A DNA stretch of 64,000 nucleotides from Blautia sp. XA-2221 (GTDB taxonomy: Bacteria; Bacillota; Clostridia; Lachnospirales; Lachnospiraceae): contig NZ_JAJQXX010000006.1 in NCBI RefSeq assembly GCF_028767025.1, positions 62,001 through 126,000 of the forward strand, read 5' to 3'. The notes below the pieces were generated by a model that saw only the letters and a list, made by a program, of their open reading frames with translations, was not told where the DNA came from and ran no database searches. Below, one piece after another: positions 53,127-63,566 of this stretch. How positions within the stretch are numbered: the stretch's first letter is position 1; the number at the start of each line of letters is the position of its first letter. A program made the position numbers and the translations under genes.

Positions 53127-53483
53127 AAAATAAGATCTGTTACTATATACTGTTCAGAAAATCATATATTAAAAATAATCGTAAGGGGCTGTCAAGTGCA
53201 GTCTCTTATTTTATACTGTGCGTTTCAGTATTGTATAATGTATAGAATGTCTGTCTGAACACCTGTAAACTAAAAACATACAAAAATTTTATGAAAGGCA
53301 GCTGCTTATGTATACCGGATTCAGAGAGTCTGTTTAAAAAGTGCCATCAGCAATCTTGACGTAAGGCTGTTGAGTATTGAAAATTCCATCTTTCCGTGTT
53401 AAAATGAGGACTGATTAAATACAGAATTACAGCAATATTTGTCAGAAATATTGTTTTACTTAAGAATATGAGGTAGGAAGCAC
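53127..53483 (+). promoter_or_regulatory. Intergenic region upstream of mutS with promoter
   Basis: No gene is visible in these 357 bp. The best promoter is TTGAAA (53377-53382), a 17-bp spacer and TAAAAT (53400-53405), 78 bp before the mutS start. A further TATAAT-like element lies near 53235. TTGACGTAAGG followed by CTGTTGAGTATTG (53356-53379) shares words with the icd promoter region. A 22-codon ATG frame at about 53291 has no ribosome site. Confidence 0.5.
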
Positions 53484-56168
53484 TTGAATACAAATACAAA
53501 CGCAGAAAATGGAAATACGACGATTGATATCAAGAAATTATCACCAATGATGGCTGAATATGTAAAAACAAAGCAGCAGTACAAGGACTGTATTTTATTC
53601 TACCGTCTCGGTGATTTTTATGAAATGTTTTTTGAGGATGCCCTGACTGTTACAAAAGAACTGGAGATCACTTTAACAGGCAAAGACTGCGGACTGGAAG
53701 AACGGGCCCCCATGTGCGGGGTCCCGTTTCATGCTGCGGAAACCTATATTAACCGACTGATTGAAAAAGGCTATAAGGTTGCCATCTGTGAACAGGTGGA
53801 AGACCCGAAAAAAGCAAAGGGTCTGGTAAAAAGAGAAGTGATCCGTGTGGTAACTCCGGGAACCACTCTGGATGCGGCTTCTCTGGATGAATCCAAAAAT
53901 AATTACCTGATGTCCATTGTATCTATGGAAGATCATTTTGGCTGTGCCATTGCGGACATTTCCACAGGTGACTGTTTTCTTACAGAGGTGGATAAACCAC
54001 AAAAACTTCTGGATGAGATCAATAAATTCGTTCCTGCAGAGATCATCTGCAATGACGCGTTTTTTATGAGCGGTGTGGATACGGAGGATCTGAAGAACCG
54101 TCTTGGGATCTGTGTATTCCCTCTGGATGCCTGGTATTTTGATGACAGTCTGTGCAAACGGACTTTAAAAGAACATTTTCATGTGAATACGCTGGAAGGT
54201 CTGGGGATTCAGGATTATGACAGCGGGGTGATCGCATCCGGCGCTTTGTTTCTTTATCTCCAGGAAACTCAGAAATCAGCGCTTTCCCATATGGCGGGGA
54301 TCCGTCCTTATACGGCAGAAAAATATATGCTGATCGACAGTTCCAGCCGCAGGAATCTGGAACTTGTGGAAACTCTTCGCGAAAAAAATAAAAGAGGTTC
54401 TCTTCTGTGGGTGCTGGATAAGACAAAAACTGCTATGGGAGCCCGTACCCTCCGCTCCTATGTGGAACTTCCTCTTATTGACGCGCAGGAGATCAACCGA
54501 CGTCTGGAGGCTCTGGAAGAGCTGAATAAAAGTCCTATGCTCAGGGATGAGATCCGGGAATACTTAAATCCGATTTATGATCTGGAACGACTGATCAGCC
54601 GCATTAGCTATCAGTCTGCCAATCCCCGAGATCTGGTAGCTTTTGCCTCCTCCCTTGAAATGCTTCCTCACATCCGACAGATCCTGAAGGATTTTAAAAC
54701 ACCTCTTCTTACAGAGCTTTATGAGGACATGGATCCTCTGGAGGATATTGCTGCTCTGATCAAAAGCGCCATTGTAGACGAGCCGCCTCTGGCTCAGAAG
54801 GACGGAGGCATTATCCGGGAGGGATATCATGAGGATGTGGATAAATTCCGCCGTTCCCGTACAGACGGAAAAAAATGGCTGACAGAGCTTGAAACCAGAG
54901 AAAAAGAGCGAACAGGGATCAAAAGTCTGAAGATCAAATACAACCGTGTTTTTGGTTATTCTCTGGAAGTTACCAATTCTTTTAGAGAGCTGGTACCGGA
55001 AAATTATATAAGAAAGCAGACGCTTACCAATGCGGAACGCTACATTACACAGGAATTAAAAGAACTGGAAGATCTGATCCTGGGGGCAGAGGATAAGCTT
55101 TATGCTTTGGAATATGAGCTTTTCTGTGAAGTTCGTGACAAGGTGGGCGCAGAAGTTGTTCGTATTCAGAAAACTGCCAAGGCGGTTGCCGCCCTGGATG
55201 TGTTTGCCTCTCTTGCCCTGGTTGCCCAGAGAAATAACTATGTGCGTCCAAAGATCAATGAAAGTGGCGTTCTGGATATTAAAAACGGCAGACACCCGGT
55301 TGTGGAGCAGATGATCGAACATGATATGTTTATTGCCAATGATACCTATCTTGACAATCAGAAAAAGCGTGTGTCTATCATCACAGGTCCGAACATGGCT
55401 GGTAAATCTACCTATATGCGCCAGACAGCTCTGATCGTCCTTATGGCTCAGATCGGAAGCTTTGTTCCGGCAGATAAGGCAAACATCGGAATTGTGGACA
55501 GAATCTTTACCAGAGTAGGTGCTTCCGATGATCTTGCCAGCGGTCAGAGTACCTTTATGGTAGAAATGACAGAAGTTGCCAATATTTTGAGAAACGCCAC
55601 TGCAAAAAGTCTTCTGATCCTGGATGAGATCGGAAGGGGAACCAGTACCTTTGACGGACTTGCCATTGCCTGGGCAGTGATCGAACATATCAGCGATACC
55701 AAGCTCTGCGGAGCAAAAACTCTTTTTGCAACCCATTACCATGAGCTGACAGAGCTGGAAGGCAAGATCTCCGGTGTAAACAACTACTGTATTGCAGTTA
55801 AGGAAAAAGGTGATGATATTGTTTTCCTCCGCAAGATCGTCAAAGGAGGAGCTGATAAAAGTTATGGAATCCAGGTTGCGAAGCTTGCAGGAGTGCCGGA
55901 TTCCGTGATCCGCCGGGCAAAGGAACTGGTGGAAGAGTTAAGTGATGCAGATATTACGGCAGCAGTTAAAGATCTTACTTCCTCATCAAAGAAAAAGCAG
56001 AAGATCGTGTACGATCAGGTGGATATGGCACAGATGTCTCTTTTTGATACCGTACAGGACAATGACATAGTGGAGGAAATCCGGAATCTGGATATGTCAC
56101 ATTTGACACCCATGGAGGCTATGAATATTCTTTATAATCTTCAGAACAAAATACAGAACCGCTGGTAA
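53484..56168 (+). CDS. mutS: DNA mismatch repair protein MutS
   Basis: MutS recognises mismatches and recruits MutL. The 894 residues hold the mismatch-binding domain with the Phe-X-Glu motif in LFYRLGDFYEMFFEDA, the connector, core and clamp domains, and the ABC-type ATPase (GPNMAGKSTYMRQTA near residue 635, LLILDEIGRGTSTFDGLA). The helix-turn-helix dimerisation end closes the chain, with a possible beta-clamp motif MSLFD near residue 850. The start is TTG 53484, with GGAAG just upstream; the first 21 residues (TNTNAENGNTT) are extra to the conserved core. mutL follows 48 bp later. Confidence 0.96.
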   Translation: MNTNTNAENGNTTIDIKKLSPMMAEYVKTKQQYKDCILFYRLGDFYEMFFEDALTVTKELEITLTGKDCGLEERAPMCGVPFHAAETYINRLIEKGYKVAICEQVEDPKKAKGLVKREVIRVVTPGTTLDAASLDESKNNYLMSIVSMEDHFGCAIADISTGDCFLTEVDKPQKLLDEINKFVPAEIICNDAFFMSGVDTEDLKNRLGICVFPLDAWYFDDSLCKRTLKEHFHVNTLEGLGIQDYDSGVIASGALFLYLQETQKSALSHMAGIRPYTAEKYMLIDSSSRRNLELVETLREKNKRGSLLWVLDKTKTAMGARTLRSYVELPLIDAQEINRRLEALEELNKSPMLRDEIREYLNPIYDLERLISRISYQSANPRDLVAFASSLEMLPHIRQILKDFKTPLLTELYEDMDPLEDIAALIKSAIVDEPPLAQKDGGIIREGYHEDVDKFRRSRTDGKKWLTELETREKERTGIKSLKIKYNRVFGYSLEVTNSFRELVPENYIRKQTLTNAERYITQELKELEDLILGAEDKLYALEYELFCEVRDKVGAEVVRIQKTAKAVAALDVFASLALVAQRNNYVRPKINESGVLDIKNGRHPVVEQMIEHDMFIANDTYLDNQKKRVSIITGPNMAGKSTYMRQTALIVLMAQIGSFVPADKANIGIVDRIFTRVGASDDLASGQSTFMVEMTEVANILRNATAKSLLILDEIGRGTSTFDGLAIAWAVIEHISDTKLCGAKTLFATHYHELTELEGKISGVNNYCIAVKEKGDDIVFLRKIVKGGADKSYGIQVAKLAGVPDSVIRRAKELVEELSDADITAAVKDLTSSSKKKQKIVYDQVDMAQMSLFDTVQDNDIVEEIRNLDMSHLTPMEAMNILYNLQNKIQNRW

Positions 56169-56216
56169 AAACCATTCGGGACAAAGCCGGCAGAAAGGAA
56201 GAAAGAGAGGTTGGGT

Positions 56217-58433
56217 TTGAGAAAAATTGCAGTTTTAGACCAGAATACCATTGACAAGATCGCAGCAGGAGAAGTGGTGGAACGCCCATCTTCCGTTGTA
56301 AAAGAGCTTGTGGAAAATGCCATTGACGCAGGCGCCACAGCTGTTACGGTAGAGATCACAGATGGCGGCAAAAAGCTGATCCGTATTACAGATAACGGAG
56401 CCGGTATCGAGGCAGACCAGATTCCTCTTGCCTTTCTCCGTCATGCTACCAGCAAAATTGAAAAAGTAGAGGATCTGGAGCAGATCGCTTCTCTTGGATT
56501 CCGCGGGGAGGCATTATCCAGTATTGCAGCTGTATCTCAGGTGGAGCTGATCACCAAAACTCCGTCTGCAGTCAGCGGATCCAGATATATTATTGAAGGC
56601 GGAGTAGAACACTCTCTGGAAGAACTCGGGGCGCCGGAGGGAACCACCTTCCTTGTTCGGAACCTTTTTTATAATACTCCGGCAAGAAGCAAATTCCTGA
56701 AATCAGATATGACGGAAGCCAATTATATCCATACCTTAATGGAACAGCTTGCCCTGTCCCATCCGGAAATTTCTTTTAAATATATCCAGAACCGGCAGGT
56801 AAAGCTTCACAGCTCAGGAAATTACAGTGTAAAAGATGTGATCTACAGCGTTTACGGCAGAGATATCACCAAAGCTCTTCTGGATGCGGAATTTGAAAAT
56901 GATTTTATGAAGATCACAGGATTTATAGGAAAACCGGAAATCGCCAGAGGGAACCGAAGCTTTGAGAACTATTATATTAATGGCCGCTATGTAAAAAACA
57001 ACATTATCACAAAAGCGATAGAGAACGCATACAAGGGTTTTCTGATGCAGCATAAATTCCCCTTTGTGTCCCTTCAGATGCAGATGGAGGGGAATGATCT
57101 GGACGTAAACGTGCATCCTGCCAAGCGCGAGGTCCGCTTTGCCAGAGAGCAGGAAGTCTATGAGGCAGTTTATGATACCGTTCGCCGGGCACTTATGGGA
57201 AAAGAGATGATTCCGAAGGTTTCTGTGGGACGTCCGGAGCCGGAAACAAAGGAAGCGCCTGTAAAGTCTGTGTCTGTACCGGAGCCTTTTGAAAGGAAAA
57301 GAAGAGAACAGCTTTACGGACAGGAAAAAAAAGAAATGCAGAAAACCGGAATATCCGGAGATAAAGCTTATACAGGCGCGGATTCTTTTGTTTCAGAAAA
57401 AACAAAGTCCTGGATGGAAAGACCTGCTTACCAGAGTACCGTAAAAGAACCATCTGCTTCGTACAGTACTTCTCATACAACAGAAACAAAGAAACCGCAG
57501 GTTTTTTCTGCCTCAGAAGAAGATCTTTTTCAGGGAACGCTTCGTGAAAAACAGGAAGAGGAGCAGAAACAGGAAACAAAAACAACTTTTTTGACTGAAA
57601 AAAACAGTGAATTAAAAACTGCTGATAACAGCGAGGTAAAAAATGCAGCTTCGTCATCAGATAGTACGAATCCTAGAAAAGAACACTTGATTTCGGAAAA
57701 TATGCAAATGGAAGCCGGGGATTCCGTTCCAGAACAAATAAAGGTTACGAATACCGATCATTGGCCGGAGGAGAATAGGAAGACCCAGGAAATAGCAGAA
57801 CAGGAACCCCGGCAGCTGGAGTTATTTGAAGAAAAGCTTCTTGCACCGGAATCCCGGGAGCAGATCCGTCTTGTAGGTCAGATCTTTGATACCTACTGGC
57901 TGGCACAATTCGGCGATAATTTTTATATTATCGATCAACATGCCGCCCATGAAAAGGTCTATTATGAGCGGCTTGTAAAAAGCTTCCGGGAAAAGACTGT
58001 GGATTCTCAGTATCTGAATCCGCCTCTGATTGTAACCTTAAATCTTCAGGAAGAGAACATCCTGAAAGAAAATCAGAAATACTTTTCTCAGTTCGGATTT
58101 GAAATTGAGGAATTTGGTGGTAAGGAGTACCGGATCAGCGCGGTTCCTGCCACTCTTTACGGGTTCAGTGAAGAAGCACTGTTTCTGGAAATGCTGGATC
58201 ACCTTTCCGGCAGCGGGGAAAAGGACGCTCTTGATATTTTTGCTTCCCGGCTGGCGACGATGGCATGTAAGGCAGCAGTCAAGGGAAACCATGCCATGTC
58301 AGTGAAAGAAGCGGAAAAGCTCATTGATGAGCTGCTGACTCTGGACAATCCTTATCATTGTCCACATGGACGTCCGACCATCATTTCCATGACAAAAACA
58401 GAACTGGAAAAGAAATTTAAACGAATTGTTTAG
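56217..58433 (+). CDS. mutL: DNA mismatch repair protein MutL (endonuclease type)
   Basis: MutL links mismatch recognition to strand removal. The N-terminal GHKL ATPase is plain: LVENAIDAGATAVTVEI, TDNGAGIEADQIP and GFRGEALSSIAAVS. The C-terminal metal-dependent nicking site is present as DQHAAHEKVYYERL (DQHA-X2-E-X4-E), together with KGNHAMSVKEAEKL and CPHGRP. The organism therefore likely uses MutH-independent repair. The linker (about 345-555) is long, charged and Glu/Lys/Thr-rich. I choose TTG 56217, 6 bases after GAGAGG; the TTG at 56211 touches that site. Length is 738 aa. Confidence 0.96.
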   Translation: MRKIAVLDQNTIDKIAAGEVVERPSSVVKELVENAIDAGATAVTVEITDGGKKLIRITDNGAGIEADQIPLAFLRHATSKIEKVEDLEQIASLGFRGEALSSIAAVSQVELITKTPSAVSGSRYIIEGGVEHSLEELGAPEGTTFLVRNLFYNTPARSKFLKSDMTEANYIHTLMEQLALSHPEISFKYIQNRQVKLHSSGNYSVKDVIYSVYGRDITKALLDAEFENDFMKITGFIGKPEIARGNRSFENYYINGRYVKNNIITKAIENAYKGFLMQHKFPFVSLQMQMEGNDLDVNVHPAKREVRFAREQEVYEAVYDTVRRALMGKEMIPKVSVGRPEPETKEAPVKSVSVPEPFERKRREQLYGQEKKEMQKTGISGDKAYTGADSFVSEKTKSWMERPAYQSTVKEPSASYSTSHTTETKKPQVFSASEEDLFQGTLREKQEEEQKQETKTTFLTEKNSELKTADNSEVKNAASSSDSTNPRKEHLISENMQMEAGDSVPEQIKVTNTDHWPEENRKTQEIAEQEPRQLELFEEKLLAPESREQIRLVGQIFDTYWLAQFGDNFYIIDQHAAHEKVYYERLVKSFREKTVDSQYLNPPLIVTLNLQEENILKENQKYFSQFGFEIEEFGGKEYRISAVPATLYGFSEEALFLEMLDHLSGSGEKDALDIFASRLATMACKAAVKGNHAMSVKEAEKLIDELLTLDNPYHCPHGRPTIISMTKTELEKKFKRIV

Positions 58434-58443
58434 GAGAGGCCAT

Positions 58444-59406
58444 ATGAAACAGCCCTTGATCGTACTGACCGGACCTACGGCAGTTGGAAAAACAAGTCTT
58501 TCTATTTCGCTTGCAAAGGCAGTGAACGGAGAGATTATTTCTGCAGATTCCATGCAGGTATATAAAAAAATGGATATTGGTTCCGCAAAGATACGTCCGG
58601 AGGAAATGCAGGGAATTCCTCATTATCTGGTGGATGTTCTGGAACCGGAGGAAGAATTTCATATTGTAAAATTCCAGCAGATGGCAAAAAAAGCCATGGA
58701 GGATATTTATTCCAGAGGGAAAGTACCGATTCTGGTAGGCGGAACCGGATTTTATATTCAGGCAGTTACAAAGGATATTGACTTTACAGAAGCCCAGCAG
58801 GAAAATGATTACCGGAAGGAACTGGAAGTTCTTGCAGAAGAAAAAGGCGGAGAGCATCTCCATGATATGCTGAGAAAGGTAGATCCTGTAAGCGCAGACG
58901 CAATTCATGCTCACAATGTAAAGCGTGTGATCCGCGCTCTTGAGTTTTATCATCAGAATGGTTCACCGATCTCTGCTCACAATGAGGAACAAAAACAGCA
59001 TGAAAGTCCCTACAATCTGGCTTATTTTGTACTGAATATGCCACGGGAGCTTCTTTATGAAAGGATTGATCTCCGAGTGGATCAGATGATGAAGGAGGGG
59101 CTTCTGGAAGAAGTGACCCGGCTGAAAAACGAGGGCTGCCACAGGGGAATGGTGTCCATGCAGGGACTTGGATATAAAGAAATCCTTGCTTTTCTGGACG
59201 GAGAATACCCTCTTGAGGAAGCTGTAAGGGTGTTGAAACGGGATACCAGACATTTTGCAAAGCGACAGCTTACCTGGTTTCGGAGAGAGCAGGAAGTAAC
59301 CTGGGTAAACAAAGATCAGTTTGCCTATCAGGAAGATAAAATTCTTGACTATATGCTGGAAATATGCCGGAAGAAAGGAATCCTCCTGGAACATCCCAGG
59401 TATTGA
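58444..59406 (+). CDS. miaA: tRNA dimethylallyltransferase MiaA
   Basis: MiaA transfers a dimethylallyl group to N6 of A37 in tRNAs reading U-starting codons, giving the substrate for MiaB. The 320 residues contain the P-loop GPTAVGKTSLSI, the substrate motif ISADSMQVYKKMDIGSAK, then LVGGTGFYIQAV and SMQGLGYKEI. ATG 58444 follows TTAGGAGAGG and starts 10 bp after the mutL stop. The mutS-mutL-miaA order is conserved in many Firmicutes. Confidence 0.97.
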   Translation: MKQPLIVLTGPTAVGKTSLSISLAKAVNGEIISADSMQVYKKMDIGSAKIRPEEMQGIPHYLVDVLEPEEEFHIVKFQQMAKKAMEDIYSRGKVPILVGGTGFYIQAVTKDIDFTEAQQENDYRKELEVLAEEKGGEHLHDMLRKVDPVSADAIHAHNVKRVIRALEFYHQNGSPISAHNEEQKQHESPYNLAYFVLNMPRELLYERIDLRVDQMMKEGLLEEVTRLKNEGCHRGMVSMQGLGYKEILAFLDGEYPLEEAVRVLKRDTRHFAKRQLTWFRREQEVTWVNKDQFAYQEDKILDYMLEICRKKGILLEHPRY

Positions 59407-59425
59407 ATAAAGAAAAAGAGGTTGA

Positions 59426-60706
59426 ATGATGAAAGAAATATATGAACAATTAGGAATTTCAGAAGAAGTTTATGATTTTGGTGCACAGGTAGAGGAATCT
59501 CTAAAAGAGCGTTTTGAGGAATTTGACAGAAAAGCGGAATACAATCAGATGAAAGTTCTGCTTGCCATGCAGAAAAACAAGGTAAGCTCCGAGTGTTTTA
59601 ACGGAAGCTCAGGCTATGGTTATGACGATTTTGGCAGAGATACTCTGGAAAAGGTCTATGCAGATACTTTTCACACAGAAGCCTGCCTGGTACGTCCTCA
59701 GATCGCCTGCGGAACCCATGCTCTTGCCATTGCACTGTTTGGAAATCTTCGTCCGGGAGATGAACTTTTAGCTCTGGCAGGAAAGCCCTATGACACTCTG
59801 GAAGAGGTGATCGGAATCCGCCCGGCAAAAGGCTCTCTCGCAGAATACGGCGTCACTTATCGTCAGGTGGATCTGAAAGAGGACGGAGCATTTGACTATG
59901 ACGGGATCCGGAACGCTATCAACGAAAAAACAAAACTGGTTGAAATCCAGCGATCCAAGGGCTATCAGACAAGACCTTCTTTTTCAGTAAAAGAAATCGG
60001 AGAGCTGATCGCTTTTGTAAAAAGCATTAAGCCTGATGTGATCTGTATGGTGGACAACTGCTACGGTGAATTTGTAGATACCATTGAACCAAGTGACGTG
60101 GGTGCAGATATGATCGTAGGTTCTCTTATTAAAAATCCGGGAGGCGGCCTTGCTCCTATTGGCGGATACATTGCAGGAACAAAGGAATGTGTGGAAAATT
60201 CTGCCAGCAGAATGACCTGTCCGGGACTTGGCATGGAGGTAGGAGCTTCTCTGGGTGTAAACCGCTCCTTCTACCAGGGATTTTTCCTGGCTCCTATGGT
60301 GACAAAAGGCGCTTTGAAGGGAGCTGTTTTTGCTGCAAATATTTATGAAAAACTGGGATTCCCTGTGATCCCGGACGGACGGGAGCCAAGACAGGATATC
60401 ATCCAGGCAGTGACTTTGGGTGAGCCGGAGCGTGTGGTTGCCTTTTGTAAAGGTATCCAGGCTGCCGCCCCGGTGGATTCCTATGTAGATCCGGAACCCT
60501 GGGATATGCCGGGCTATGACAGTCAGGTGATCATGGCAGCGGGCGCTTTCGTTCAGGGATCTTCCATTGAGCTTTCTGCCGACGGTCCCATGAAGCCTCC
60601 TTACGCCGTTTACTTCCAGGGAGGACTAACCTGGGAACATGCAAAGCTTGGAATCCTGATGTCTGTACAGAAGCTTCTGGACAAGCACCTGATCACGCTT
60701 CCGTGA
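59426..60706 (+). CDS. YnbB-type PLP enzyme (methionine gamma-lyase family / aluminium resistance protein)
   Basis: This 426-residue fold-type I PLP protein belongs to the group annotated as methionine gamma-lyase family or aluminium-resistance protein (B. subtilis YnbB). The PLP lysine lies in GSLIKNPGGGLAPIGGYIAG at about residue 236. The N-terminus has SSGYGYDDFGRDTLE. True activity in the family is not established. The miaA-ynbB neighbourhood matches Bacillus, although hfq, often between them, is absent. AAAGAGGTTGA precedes the two consecutive ATG codons; either could start. Confidence 0.9.
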   Translation: MMKEIYEQLGISEEVYDFGAQVEESLKERFEEFDRKAEYNQMKVLLAMQKNKVSSECFNGSSGYGYDDFGRDTLEKVYADTFHTEACLVRPQIACGTHALAIALFGNLRPGDELLALAGKPYDTLEEVIGIRPAKGSLAEYGVTYRQVDLKEDGAFDYDGIRNAINEKTKLVEIQRSKGYQTRPSFSVKEIGELIAFVKSIKPDVICMVDNCYGEFVDTIEPSDVGADMIVGSLIKNPGGGLAPIGGYIAGTKECVENSASRMTCPGLGMEVGASLGVNRSFYQGFFLAPMVTKGALKGAVFAANIYEKLGFPVIPDGREPRQDIIQAVTLGEPERVVAFCKGIQAAAPVDSYVDPEPWDMPGYDSQVIMAAGAFVQGSSIELSADGPMKPPYAVYFQGGLTWEHAKLGILMSVQKLLDKHLITLP

Positions 60707-60746
60707 TTCTGCAGGATTACAGATAACATCTGTCAGGGAGGTAACT

Positions 60747-61970
60747 ATGAAAGAAAATCAGCCTGCAAAAAAGAAAAAAAAGCCTGTGGATCCGTCTCGT
60801 TCTCTGATCGTGGTAGGCGGAGGTGCAGCAGGACTGATGGCTGCAGTTCAGGCGGCAAAAACAGGAGCCTTTGTCACTCTTCTGGAGCACAATGATAAGA
60901 CAGGCCGCAAAGTTGCAGTAACCGGAAACGGAAGATGTAATCTTACCAATCTGGATCAGTACGAAGGAGCCTACAGAGGAAGTAACCCGGAATTTGTCAG
61001 AGAAACCTTTGGACAGTTTTCTGTAAAAGACACCCTGGATTTCTTTGAGGAAATCGGGGTTCTTACAACAGAACGGAAGGGCTGGCTGTATCCCAGGAGC
61101 GGACAGGCAAAATGTGTTCCCGAACTTCTGGAAATGAAGGCCCGGAGCCTGAAAGTAAAGATCAAAACTCTGGAACATGTAAAAAAGATATTTTTTGCAG
61201 ATAACCTCTGGAATGTACAGACAGAAACCTGGACTTATCAGGGTGGCGCCGTGATCCTTGCAGGAGGCTCCAAAGCCTCCGCCGTTGCAGGTTCAGACGG
61301 AAGCTGCTATGCTCTTGCCAGCGAACTTGGGCATCAAATCATTCAGCCTCTTCCGGCGCTGACAGGATTGAAATGCCAGAACGGCAGCCTTTCTCTGTGG
61401 TCAGGTGTCCGTACAGAAGCAGAGATCCGGCTTTTTATTGATGAAAAGTCAGCGGGAAAGGAAACAGGAGAGGTTCAGCTTACGGAGTATGGAATTTCAG
61501 GAATCCCTGTTTTCCAGTTGAGCAGATATGCTATCCGGGCTCTGAAAGAGAAAAAACAGGTTCAGCTATCCGTGAATTTCTTTCCTGAATACACAGAAGA
61601 AACGCTGAGGCAGCTTATGGAAAAAAGAAGAGAGCTCTGCCCTTATAAAACAGAGGAAGAACTTTTTGCAGGAATTCTTCCGGATCGACTTGTACGGCTT
61701 CTGATAAAGCAGAAAGATCCCCTGAGATCTGCAGTGGACTTTAAGCTTACCGTAAAAGATTCTCTGGGCTTTGATCAGGCTCAGGTGTGCTCCGGCGGAG
61801 TCGCCACCAACGAGGTGAATCCCTCAACTTTGGAATCCAGACTTCACAGAGGACTTTATTTTGCAGGGGAACTTCTTGACATTGACGGAGCATGCGGAGG
61901 CTATAACCTTCAGTGGGCATGGTCCAGCGGAGCCGTGGCCGGAATTCACGGAGCAAAGGAGCTTATATGA
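60747..61970 (+). CDS. HI0933/YhiN-family flavoprotein
   Basis: This 407-residue FAD-dependent oxidoreductase of unknown substrate has a basic N-terminal tail (KKKKKP). The dinucleotide-binding loop is VVGGGAAGLMAAVQAAKTGA, and the family signature GRKVAVTGNGRCNLTN follows. A C-terminal GELLDIDGACGGYNLQWAWS closes the FAD site. Members are widespread in Firmicutes and uncharacterised. CAGGGAGGTAAC precedes the ATG. The stop overlaps the next gene by 4 bp. Confidence 0.9.
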   Translation: MKENQPAKKKKKPVDPSRSLIVVGGGAAGLMAAVQAAKTGAFVTLLEHNDKTGRKVAVTGNGRCNLTNLDQYEGAYRGSNPEFVRETFGQFSVKDTLDFFEEIGVLTTERKGWLYPRSGQAKCVPELLEMKARSLKVKIKTLEHVKKIFFADNLWNVQTETWTYQGGAVILAGGSKASAVAGSDGSCYALASELGHQIIQPLPALTGLKCQNGSLSLWSGVRTEAEIRLFIDEKSAGKETGEVQLTEYGISGIPVFQLSRYAIRALKEKKQVQLSVNFFPEYTEETLRQLMEKRRELCPYKTEEELFAGILPDRLVRLLIKQKDPLRSAVDFKLTVKDSLGFDQAQVCSGGVATNEVNPSTLESRLHRGLYFAGELLDIDGACGGYNLQWAWSSGAVAGIHGAKELI

Positions 61971-63556
61971 TACAGATTAGTCAGCTGAAGCTTCCGGTCA
62001 GCCATACGGAGGCAGAACTGAGACAGAAGATAAAAAAAACTCTCCGCTGCGGCGAGACTTCATTTTCTTATGAAATTATCCGGCAGTCTCTGGACGCCCG
62101 CCATAAAGAGGATAAAAAATTTGTATATACTGTGCATGTGAAGGCAGAAAATGAAAAGAAAATCCTCAAAAAAGTTCACAATAATAATGTTATGTCAACT
62201 AATGAAAAGCATTATTCTTTTCCAAAACCGGGAGAGCAGCCCTTAAAAACCCGCCCGATTATTGTCGGAAGCGGCCCTGCAGGACTTTTTTGCGCCTGGT
62301 ATCTTGCCAGGGCAGGTTATTGTCCCCTGGTACTGGAGCGGGGAGAAGAGGCAGAGAAAAGAATGGAAACGGTAAACCGGTTCTGGAAAAACGGTGTTCT
62401 TGATCCGGAGTCCAATGTTCAGTTTGGTGAGGGAGGCGCAGGTACTTTTTCGGACGGAAAGCTGAACACTCTGGTTAAAGATTCCTCAGGAAGAAACCGG
62501 GAGGTTCTGAAGCGTTTTACAGAAGCAGGCGCTGATCCTGAAATCCTTTATCAGCAGAAACCACATCTTGGCACGGATGTACTTGTAAATATTGTCCAGA
62601 CCATGAGACATCAGATTGAAGAAATGGGAGGAACATTCCGGTTCCGTTCCAAAGTGACAGATCTCCATACAGAAAACGGAAAGCTGAAAGCAGTGGAGGT
62701 CAATCATGCAGAACAGATTCCGGCGCAGGTATGTGTTCTGGCCGTGGGGCACAGTGCAAGAGATACCTTTTTTATGTTGAAAGACAGAGGACTTGCCATG
62801 GAACCAAAAGCTTTTGCCGTGGGACTGCGTATCGAGCATCCTCAGTCCATGATCAATCAGGATCTTTACGGAGAACCGGAAAATAAAATCCTTGGTTCTG
62901 CAAGCTATAAGGTAACTCATACCTGTAAAAACGGCAGAGGCGTATACTCTTTCTGTATGTGTCCGGGGGGCTATGTGGTAAATGCATCTTCGGAACAGGG
63001 CCTTCTGGCAGTCAACGGTATGAGCTATCAGGCCAGAGACGGACAAAATGCCAACAGCGCTCTGATCGTAACGGTTACTCCTGAGGATTTTCCGGAGGAG
63101 GGAGCTCTTGGCGGCATTGCTTTCCAGCGCGATCTTGAGAAAAAAGCCTGGGAGCTTGGAAAGGGGAAGGTTCCGGTACAGCTTTTTGGAGATTTCTGTA
63201 CACATCAGGCAAGCAGAGAACTGGGAGAAATCCGCCCAAATATCAAAGGCGACTATGTACTGACAGATGTACGTTCCATACTTCCCTTAGAGATTGGGGA
63301 TTCCATTGAAGAAGGCGTTTATGCCTTTGGGAAAAAGCTTCCCGGTTTTGACAGAAAAGATGCGGTTTTAAGCGGCATAGAAAGCCGTACCTCTTCACCG
63401 GTCCGGCTTGTGCGGGATCAGAAAGGGCTTTCCAATATTACAGGTATTTATCCCTGTGGAGAGGGCGCAGGATATGCCGGAGGAATTACTTCCGCAGCTA
63501 TGGACGGGATAAAAACCGCAGAGTGGATTGCTTCTGAATATATAATGAAATTATAA
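61967..63556 (+). CDS. Uncharacterised FAD-dependent dehydrogenase (COG2509 type)
   Basis: The 529-residue flavoprotein has an N-terminal domain of about 90 residues, basic and without cofactor motifs. The FAD loop IIVGSGPAGLFCAWYLARAG follows at about 98, then NVQFGEGGAGTFSDGKLNT and a C-terminal YPCGEGAGYAGGITSAAMDG. These features fit the COG2509 group, whose reaction is unknown. ATG 61967 follows AAAGGAG; a frame extending to 61913 lies in the previous gene. The ATGA overlap makes it a coupled pair with the HI0933-type gene. A terminator follows. Confidence 0.9.
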   Translation: MIQISQLKLPVSHTEAELRQKIKKTLRCGETSFSYEIIRQSLDARHKEDKKFVYTVHVKAENEKKILKKVHNNNVMSTNEKHYSFPKPGEQPLKTRPIIVGSGPAGLFCAWYLARAGYCPLVLERGEEAEKRMETVNRFWKNGVLDPESNVQFGEGGAGTFSDGKLNTLVKDSSGRNREVLKRFTEAGADPEILYQQKPHLGTDVLVNIVQTMRHQIEEMGGTFRFRSKVTDLHTENGKLKAVEVNHAEQIPAQVCVLAVGHSARDTFFMLKDRGLAMEPKAFAVGLRIEHPQSMINQDLYGEPENKILGSASYKVTHTCKNGRGVYSFCMCPGGYVVNASSEQGLLAVNGMSYQARDGQNANSALIVTVTPEDFPEEGALGGIAFQRDLEKKAWELGKGKVPVQLFGDFCTHQASRELGEIRPNIKGDYVLTDVRSILPLEIGDSIEEGVYAFGKKLPGFDRKDAVLSGIESRTSSPVRLVRDQKGLSNITGIYPCGEGAGYAGGITSAAMDGIKTAEWIASEYIMKL

Positions 63557-63566
63557 AAAAACAAAG

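Noticed and set aside
53291-53359. 22-codon ATG frame upstream of mutS
   Set aside because: It has no ribosome binding site and an unremarkable composition.
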